Assembly (NCBI RefSeq): GCF_030696665.1
Contig: NZ_JAUYRV010000053.1
Location: 1 to 64,000, forward strand
Reading direction: 5' to 3'
DNA from: Novosphingobium sp.
GTDB taxonomy: Bacteria; Pseudomonadota; Alphaproteobacteria; Sphingomonadales; Sphingomonadaceae
DNA length: 64,000 bases
Position 1 is the stretch's first letter. Each line of letters begins with the position of its first letter. Below are positions 59,061-64,000 of the stretch, piece after piece. A program made the translations under genes and the position numbers. The notes below the pieces were generated by a model that saw only the letters and a program-made list of their open reading frames with translations, did no database searches and was not told the DNA's origin.

Positions 59061-59317
59061 CCTGGTTTTCCAAACGGCTTTCGCTTTTCTGGCTCCTGCT
59101 CGTCGGGATCAGCGTGCTGTCGTTCGAGTCATCGCTGGCTGGGTCGAACGCGGCCGGAGCGATCGTAATTGGCATCGGACTGCTTAAAGGCTGGGTTGTG
59201 GGTTGGGAGTACATGGACATCCGCCGCGCAGCGATGTCGTTGAAGATACTGTTCAACATTTGGATTGTGGCCGTAGGGGCCGCGCTTTTGTTCGTCCTCT
59301 ATCGCACTTTGCTTTAG
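59057..59317 (+). CDS. Prokaryotic cytochrome c oxidase subunit IV-like (NorF-like) protein
   Basis: The 86-residue protein starts at GTG 59057 (GTGA overlap with the COX3-like stop); a longer frame from 58943 is a shadow. It has three short helices: FWLLLVGISVLSFE, IVIGIGLLKGWVVGWEYMDI and IWIVAVGAALLFVLYRTLL. The KxxxVGxxFM-type COX4_pro signature is recognisable in LKGWVVGWEYMDIR. It would partner the COX3-like protein in the membrane. Confidence 0.82.
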   Translation: MTWFSKRLSLFWLLLVGISVLSFESSLAGSNAAGAIVIGIGLLKGWVVGWEYMDIRRAAMSLKILFNIWIVAVGAALLFVLYRTLL

Positions 59318-59370
59318 CGCATAATGGTCCAGGCACCGACCAGCATCCTGTACACGGTAAAGGGCCATTC

Positions 59371-59400
59371 GTGACACTTTACCCTCGGGCAAAGTGTCAC
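59371..59400. repeat. Inverted repeat, 10-bp arms
   Basis: GTGACACTTT (59371-59380) and AAAGTGTCAC (59391-59400) flank a 10-nt loop. There is no U tract. It may be a terminator for the COX4-like unit or an operator for the gene at 59485. Confidence 0.5.
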
Positions 59401-59441
59401 AGAGGACAAATGTTGGATTTCAGGTGATCAGGGGCACGCAA

Positions 59442-59459
59442 GGGATTCACAGGAATCCC
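59442..59459. promoter_or_regulatory. 18-bp palindromic operator candidate
   Basis: GGGATTC-ACAG-GAATCCC has perfect 7-bp arms 25 bp before the start of the winged-helix-like protein. It could be its own operator. Confidence 0.42.
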
Positions 59460-59484
59460 GATATGTGCTTTGTTGAATCACGAA

Positions 59485-60078
59485 ATGTTCCAACAGACGA
59501 TCCTCTCAGGTTCATCCTCCCTCATCGGGATTTCACCCAGCCCGGTGTCGTCGTTGCTGGATTGCCTTGCGCATGTAAGCACCCGCCCGCGCTATGCCTT
59601 CATGGTGCTAAGCCTCATCGCCGAAGTGGCCGATGAGCGCGGCGAGGCAGGGCCGTTTGTCCGCCGCGCCGGGCGAGAGGCTACTCTGCGCGATTTCCTG
59701 TGCGACAGCCTTGCTCCTATGGGTGGGCGCGATCCCAGGCGCGCGGCGCTGGCAAAGCGGGTGAAGTCTGACCTTATTCTTGAAGATCGCATGCCGACCG
59801 ATCCTGCCGCCGCCGCCGCGTTGGTAGAGGAAGAAGTGCGGGATCGGGTGCGCGCTTCGGGCAAGACCAATCTTAGCCGCGCGGTATCCGAACTGGTCGG
59901 GGCAGGGCTTTTGAAACGCTATTACAAGGGCTTTGCGGTGGATCATGAAAACCGGGGCGGGCAGCGCCACGCGGTTTACGTGCTTCAGGGCATGGCACGC
60001 TGCCTGCTGTCACACCGGATAGCCACGCCGCCCCCGCCGCGCAAACAGCCCCGACAGGGCGAACTGCTTTTTGGTTGA
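59485..60078 (+). CDS. Uncharacterised protein with winged-helix-like C-terminus
   Basis: The 197-residue protein is of unassigned family. The N-terminal half has helices (LLDCLAHVSTRPRYAFMVLS, ADERGEAGPFVRRAGREATL); the C-terminal half has NLSRAVSELVGAGLLKRYYK followed by a wing-like strand (GGQRHAVYVLQGMARCLL), reminiscent of winged-helix DNA-binding proteins. No ribosome-binding site is obvious; a TTG at 59470 would add five residues. Two inverted repeats lie upstream, suggesting it may regulate itself. It stands between the NorF-like gene and the SLC13 permease. Confidence 0.65.
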   Translation: MFQQTILSGSSSLIGISPSPVSSLLDCLAHVSTRPRYAFMVLSLIAEVADERGEAGPFVRRAGREATLRDFLCDSLAPMGGRDPRRAALAKRVKSDLILEDRMPTDPAAAAALVEEEVRDRVRASGKTNLSRAVSELVGAGLLKRYYKGFAVDHENRGGQRHAVYVLQGMARCLLSHRIATPPPPRKQPRQGELLFG

Positions 60079-60131
60079 GCGGAACCTGAACGCCGGTTAA
60101 TCATTGTTCCGGCAATGAAAAACGTATTTCA

Positions 60132-61898
60132 ATGACAACACCGCAATGGCTCTCGCTGGCCACGCTTGGCGGGATGATGGTCCTGTTTCTATGGGGACGC
60201 TTTCGGTATGATGTGACGGCAGTAATCGCCCTGCTGGCGGCGATTGCACTGGGCGTGGTGTCACCAAAGGCCGCTTTTTCAGGCTTTTCCGATGACATTG
60301 TGGTCATTGTCGGTTCCGCGCTGGTGCTGTCGGCAGGGGTCCAGCGTTCTGGCGTGATCGAAGGCCTGCTCCAGTCGCTGGCGCAGCGGATAAAGCGTCC
60401 GCAAACGCAGATGCTGGTCATGTCAGCAGCGGTCGGCCTTGCGTCGGGCTTTATCAAGAACGTTGGCGCGCTGGCCATGCTGATGCCGGGTGCGGTGCAG
60501 ATGGCGCGCAAGAACAAGGCATCGCCGTCGCTTTATCTGATGCCAATGGCCTTTGCCTCGCTGCTTGGCGGCCTGACAACACTGATCGGCACATCGCCCA
60601 ACATCATCGTATCGCGCGTGCGTGAGGAAATGACGGGCGAGCCGTTCCGCATGTTTGACTACCTCCCTACCGGCATTGCGCTGCTGGCGGTGGGTCTCGT
60701 GTTTCTAAGCGTGGGCTGGCGGTTGCTGCCCACCGATCGCAATGCCGCGCAAGGCATGGAAGAGGCGATCAACATTTCGTCTTATGTGATCGAAGCCAAA
60801 GTGAGTGCAGGTTCACCCATCGCCGGGCTGACGGTGGCGGAATTTCGTGAGCGCCATGACAGCGAGATCGAGGTAACCGGTTTGGTGCGCGGTGACATGC
60901 GCGGCGCGGTTGATCCTGCACTCCACATCGAAGAAGGCGACGTGCTGATCGTCAGCGGTGAGCCGAATACACTTGAACGCGTCGTCGGCGCGGATCGTCT
61001 TGTGCTGGCAGGCGGCGACAGTGATGACAGCGGCAAGGCTGACGGTTTTGGCGTGATCGAAGCGGTGATCCATTCTGATTCCGCGCTGATCGGCCGCACC
61101 GCGCGGCGGTTGAAGATGCGCGACCGTCTGGGCATCAACCTCATCGCCATTTCGCGCGAGGGGGCTACGATTGCCAGCAAGCCGGGGAATACCGTGCTGC
61201 AGGCAGGCGATGTGATCGTGCTGCAAGGCCCGCTGGAAACGATGCCGGCACGCCTTTCTGAAATGGGCGCGTTGCCGCTGGCGCAGCGCAAGATCGGGCT
61301 TGGTTCACGCAAGTCGCGCTGGTTGCCTCTGCTGATCCTTGCTGCCGCAATGGTGGCTGCAGGCAGTGGTTTCGTACCTGCCGCGCTGGCGTTCTTTGCC
61401 GCTGCCAGCCTTACCGTAATCACCGGTGCGCTGCCGCCTGATGAGGCATACAAGGCCATTGAATGGCCCATCCTGATCATGCTGGCGGCGCTGATCCCGG
61501 TCAGCGAATCCCTGCAAACCACCGGCGCGTCAGACCTGATCGCCGTGGTGCTTGCAGATTTTGCCGTGCAGCTTCCGGCATGGGGAGCGGTGGCGCTGAT
61601 TCTTGTGGCGGCGATGGCCGTCACGCCGTTCCTGAACAATGCGGCCACGGTGCTGGTCATGGCCCCCATCGCAGCAGTCTTTGCCGAACAGTTGCACTAC
61701 CGCCCCGAAGCATTCCTGATCGCCACCGCCATCGGCGCTGGCTGCGATTTCCTCACCCCCATCGGCCACCAGTGCAACACGCTGGTCCTGGGTCCGGGCG
61801 GCTATCGCTTTGGCGATTATGCAAGGCTGGGCGCGCCGTTATCGGTGCTGGTGGTGGTGATCGGCACACCGTTGATCCTGTGGGCGTGGCCGCTTTAA
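60132..61898 (+). CDS. SLC13-family permease with two TrkA-C domains
   Basis: The 588-residue membrane transporter has hydrophobic helices at both ends (residues 1-200 and 395-588; LASGFIKNVGALAMLMPGAV, ALIPVSESLQTTGASDLIAV, ATAIGAGCDFLTPIGHQCNT) and two cytoplasmic RCK_C/TrkA-C-type domains in the middle (ISSYVIEAKVSAGSPIAGLT, DSALIGRTARRLKMRDRLGI). This architecture occurs in putative Na+/anion (dicarboxylate or sulfate) symporters. TLIGTSPNIIVSRV is the conserved SNT-like motif. Single gene; not obviously linked to the cluster. Confidence 0.9.
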   Translation: MTTPQWLSLATLGGMMVLFLWGRFRYDVTAVIALLAAIALGVVSPKAAFSGFSDDIVVIVGSALVLSAGVQRSGVIEGLLQSLAQRIKRPQTQMLVMSAAVGLASGFIKNVGALAMLMPGAVQMARKNKASPSLYLMPMAFASLLGGLTTLIGTSPNIIVSRVREEMTGEPFRMFDYLPTGIALLAVGLVFLSVGWRLLPTDRNAAQGMEEAINISSYVIEAKVSAGSPIAGLTVAEFRERHDSEIEVTGLVRGDMRGAVDPALHIEEGDVLIVSGEPNTLERVVGADRLVLAGGDSDDSGKADGFGVIEAVIHSDSALIGRTARRLKMRDRLGINLIAISREGATIASKPGNTVLQAGDVIVLQGPLETMPARLSEMGALPLAQRKIGLGSRKSRWLPLLILAAAMVAAGSGFVPAALAFFAAASLTVITGALPPDEAYKAIEWPILIMLAALIPVSESLQTTGASDLIAVVLADFAVQLPAWGAVALILVAAMAVTPFLNNAATVLVMAPIAAVFAEQLHYRPEAFLIATAIGAGCDFLTPIGHQCNTLVLGPGGYRFGDYARLGAPLSVLVVVIGTPLILWAWPL

Positions 61899-61911
61899 GG
61901 CGGCGCTGAAA

Positions 61912-61922
61912 TGTGTTACACA
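61912..61922. promoter_or_regulatory. Palindrome upstream of the toxin-antitoxin genes
   Basis: TGTGT-T-ACACA, 30 bp before the antitoxin start, is a candidate operator for autoregulation by the ribbon-helix-helix protein. Confidence 0.35.
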
Positions 61923-61952
61923 GCACTTCGTATGTAGCACAGGAGCCGCGCG

Positions 61953-62240
61953 ATGGGCGATGCAACTTTCACGTTCAGGATCGACGGCGATCTGAAAGCC
62001 GCCTTTGCCCAAGCCGCCAAAGCGCATGACCGCACCGGCGCGCAACTGCTGCGCGATTTCATGCGCGAATATGTGCAGGAACAGCGCGAGGCGGCGGAAT
62101 ACGACGCATGGTTCCGGCGTGAGGCGCAGATCGGGATCGATCAGGCCAATGCGGGAATGCTGATTCCGGGGGAAGAGGTTGAGGCCCATTTCGCAGCAAG
62201 GCGAGCTGAACTCCGCGAGCGACTGGCCGCCGGAGAGTGA
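61953..62240 (+). CDS. Ribbon-helix-helix antitoxin (ParD/CopG-like)
   Basis: The 95-residue protein has an N-terminal ribbon-helix-helix (FTFRIDGDLKAAFAQAAKAH, GAQLLRDFMREYVQE) and a helical C-terminal region (GMLIPGEEVEAHFAARRAEL) that would wrap the toxin. It neutralises the partner and represses the operon. AGGAGCCGCGCG precedes the ATG; the stop overlaps the toxin GTG start. Confidence 0.85.
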   Translation: MGDATFTFRIDGDLKAAFAQAAKAHDRTGAQLLRDFMREYVQEQREAAEYDAWFRREAQIGIDQANAGMLIPGEEVEAHFAARRAELRERLAAGE

Positions 62241-62521
62241 GGCGTATCCTCTGGACCACGGAGGCGATGAAAGACCGTGACGGCATTTTCGACCGGATAG
62301 AGCGTGAAGCGCCACATGCTGCAGAAAAACTCGATGCGACGTTTGAAGAAAAGTGCCTGCCGCTTGCCCGGCATCCCTTCATGGGGCGGTCCGGTCGCCT
62401 TGATGGCACCCGTGAATTGGTCGTCCACAACAACTACCGCCTGCTATACGACGTAACCGATGAAGCAGTGCGCATCCTGCGTTTGCTCCACGCAAGGCGG
62501 CAGTGGCCGGACGAGGGATAG
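62237..62521 (+). CDS. RelE/ParE-family toxin
   Basis: The 94-residue protein has the ParE/RelE fold: ILWTTEAMKDRDGIFDRIER, CLPLARHPFMGRSGRLDGTR, ELVVHNNYRLLYDVTDEAVR, ILRLLHARRQWP. The start is GTG 62237 (GTGA overlap). ParE toxins inhibit gyrase, while RelE toxins cut mRNA on the ribosome; which applies cannot be told. It forms a type II module with the preceding antitoxin and is complete. Confidence 0.88.
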   Translation: MRRILWTTEAMKDRDGIFDRIEREAPHAAEKLDATFEEKCLPLARHPFMGRSGRLDGTRELVVHNNYRLLYDVTDEAVRILRLLHARRQWPDEG

Positions 62522-62605
62522 CGGCTTGGCCCGGTGGCGAATGGCGTATTGCCCTGCACCTGCTGACATCCTTAGCTGACCATCGGTTGCGATGGAGCGC
62601 ATTTC

Positions 62606-63223
62606 ATGGGTTTGAAGATCACAGGCGCTGGGCTGGCTTTGGCGGCGCTGGCGCTGCAAGCGGGACCAGCATTTGGGCAGTCGGCGGAAACTGCAGCGGC
62701 AAAATCAGCCCCCTTGCTGGTGCCAGCGGACTTCGCTGTGCCCACGCTGGCAGAAGGGCCGGGGTTCAAGCTTGTGCCGCTCGGCCCTGATTTGGTGAAG
62801 ATCGATTTTGATGCCTACATGGCCTCGATCGAGCATCTGCAGAAGACCTTCACCCGCAGCACCGATTGGCCGCACGCCGGGCTGAACGCTGACGATGCGA
62901 TGAAGGACATGGAGGGCGAAGCGGCCCGCTTTCAGGCGCGCAAGTCTTTCGCCTATGGCGTGCTGACACCCGATGGCACGCGCGAACGCGGCAGCGTCTA
63001 TGTTTCGCCCAGTCCGGTGCCGGGATACGATGCGGTGGTGCGGCTGTGGGTGACCAAGGCGGAATACGACGCAGGCTTTGATGCCGCGCTGTATGCTTGG
63101 GTGCAGGCGTGGGTGGCCAAAGAATGGCCCTTTGCCAAAGTGGCCTTTCCCGGTCGCGCGATTGAGTGGGCGGAGTGGGAAGCGAAGGTTGCCGCGGCGG
63201 AAGCTGTCTCGCTTGCTATGTAG
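62606..63223 (+). CDS. Secreted protein of unknown function
   Basis: The 205-residue protein has a clear N-terminal signal peptide (KITGAGLALAALALQAGPAF, cleavage near AFG-QSA). The mature part is about 180 residues with no recognised domain; SFAYGVLTPDGTRERGSVYV and VVRLWVTKAEYDAGF recall GNAT-like beta-strand patterns seen in some periplasmic proteins. TGGAGCGCATTTC precedes the ATG. Confidence 0.72.
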   Translation: MGLKITGAGLALAALALQAGPAFGQSAETAAAKSAPLLVPADFAVPTLAEGPGFKLVPLGPDLVKIDFDAYMASIEHLQKTFTRSTDWPHAGLNADDAMKDMEGEAARFQARKSFAYGVLTPDGTRERGSVYVSPSPVPGYDAVVRLWVTKAEYDAGFDAALYAWVQAWVAKEWPFAKVAFPGRAIEWAEWEAKVAAAEAVSLAM

Positions 63224-63285
63224 GCCGCCGCCCCTTCAGGGGAGAGGATTGAGAGATCGGGCGTGCGCTAATGCCCCTCTCAACT

Positions 63286-64000
63286 TCAGCTCGCTCCCAG
63301 GCCATCCCGCCACCGCGCCAGCCTTTCCACCGCGTCCATCAGCATCGTCTCGGGCTTGCAGTGGCACAGGCGGACGATGTTGGTGGGAGCGCCAGCGCCT
63401 TCCCACAGCGCCGAGAGCGGGATCGAGGCGACGCCTGCCTGATGGACCGCGCGCAGGGCAAAGGTGCGGTCGTCCAGCGTGATGCCCGAGGCGGGGAGGT
63501 CTATGCAACTGAACCATGTGGCGGCGTTGGGCAGGGTGGCAAAACCTTCGCGGGTCAGCGCTTCGATCAGAGCTGCGCGGGTTTCGGCCCAGCGGGCAGT
63601 GCAGCTTCGCGCGATGTCCGGCCGGTCCAGACCTTCGGCCACGGCCCATTGCAGCATCGGCGGCGTGGTGAAAGTGAGGAACTGGTGCGCGCGGCCGACC
63701 ACGGCGGCAATATCTGGCGCAGCGACGATCCAGCCGACTTTCCAGCCGGTTGCGCCAAAAATCTTGCCCGCCGAGCCAATCTTCAGCGCACGGCGTTCCA
63801 TGCCGGGCTGGGCGAGTAGCGAGTCGTGGCGCTGGCCATCAAAGCGGACGTTTTCCCACACCTCGTCACAGATGGCGAAGAGGTCGTGGCTCACGCACAG
63901 TTCTGCCAGCATTGCCAAATCTGAAGGCGAAGCGGCGGTGCCGGTGGGGTTCAGCGGATCGTTGAGCACCAGCGCGCGGGTGCGCGGGGTGATGGCGGCT
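63286..64000 (-). CDS. PLP-dependent aminotransferase class I/II, C-terminal part (partial)
   Basis: The gene is cut by the window end; its stop is at 63286. It shows VLNDPLNPTGTAAS (substrate-binding), AICDEVWENVRFDG, the PLP-Lys region KIGSAGKIFGATGWKVGW and a C-terminal Arg contact in NIVRLCHCKPETML. These fit fold-type I aminotransferases of the kynurenine/aspartate group. Confidence 0.88.
   Translation of the reverse strand, partial: AAITPRTRALVLNDPLNPTGTAASPSDLAMLAELCVSHDLFAICDEVWENVRFDGQRHDSLLAQPGMERRALKIGSAGKIFGATGWKVGWIVAAPDIAAVVGRAHQFLTFTTPPMLQWAVAEGLDRPDIARSCTARWAETRAALIEALTREGFATLPNAATWFSCIDLPASGITLDDRTFALRAVHQAGVASIPLSALWEGAGAPTNIVRLCHCKPETMLMDAVERLARWRDGLGAS

Noticed and set aside
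63231..63242. CCCC-TTCA-GGGG hairpin after the secreted-protein gene as a terminator
   Set aside because: The stem is only 4 bp with no U tract; too weak to call.

Overview
The window is GC-rich, densely packed alphaproteobacterial DNA. Alder-type TonB receptors, SnoaL-like proteins, LLM flavin enzymes and SDRs in long operons are typical of Sphingomonadales (Novosphingobium/Sphingobium-like). I base that on gene content and protein style only; there is no rRNA or other marker gene. No tRNA, rRNA, CRISPR array or prophage was seen.

Layout. 1-113 is the C-terminus of a Tn3-family transposase, which abuts a decapitated tyrosine phosphatase gene. 105-4400 (minus strand) is an operon of two SDRs, a SnoaL-like protein, an LLM oxidoreductase, an MDR reductase and that broken phosphatase. 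4671-8506 has a TonB-dependent receptor and an APH-like kinase. A TetR gene (8503-9177) faces an SDR / DUF1330 / 'old yellow enzyme' operon (9345-12477). 12633-20020 is a beta-oxidation block: thiolase, FadJ-like fusion, acyl-CoA dehydrogenase, two esterases and a MaoC hydratase. It is followed by a molybdopterin oxidoreductase (20111-22339) and a large MalT/LuxR-type regulator (22451-25135). 25221-29116 holds a BKACE enzyme, a CaiB/BaiF CoA-transferase, an intact tyrosine phosphatase and an SMP-30 lactonase. 29159-36906 holds a membrane PQQ dehydrogenase, three SnoaL-like proteins, a second APH/CHK kinase, a CMD protein, an AraC regulator and an SDR. 36903-46591 adds an MDR reductase, a KstD-like flavoprotein, two more SnoaL-like proteins, a second LLM enzyme, a sulfotransferase, an SDR, an unrecognised 421-residue protein, a VOC protein and a beta-hydroxyacid dehydrogenase. 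46588-53285 has a SABATH-type methyltransferase, a P450 with an in-frame stop, a second acyl-CoA dehydrogenase, a split MaoC hydratase, a VOC protein, an alpha/beta hydrolase and an SDR. 53288-59317 is a separate module: a PF10118-type metal hydrolase, a third LLM enzyme, twin ~115-residue proteins, a Rieske oxygenase, a membrane protein and COX3/COX4-like (NorE/NorF-like) proteins. 59485-64000 looks like unrelated background: a putative winged-helix protein, an SLC13 permease, a toxin-antitoxin pair, a secreted protein and an aminotransferase.

Working together. The parts imply outer-membrane uptake, oxidation by P450, LLM, PQQ and molybdenum enzymes, CoA activation by the CaiB-type transferase (no acyl-CoA ligase was seen), double-bond and carbonyl chemistry by KstD-like, OYE-like, SDR and SnoaL-like proteins, and beta-oxidation. 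The mix resembles bile-acid (bai) and steroid/terpenoid catabolic sets. The substrate cannot be named from sequence, and no aromatic ring-cleavage dioxygenase is present.

The strongest new signal is regulatory. A 16-bp palindrome, CCTNNC-N4-GNNAGG, occurs in twelve promoter-proximal spacers, with three degenerate copies, almost always 53-107 bp before the first start codon of a unit. It ties nearly all units from 4.4 to 53 kb into one apparent regulon. The most perfect copy lies in front of the MalT/LuxR-type regulator gene, which suggests autoregulation.
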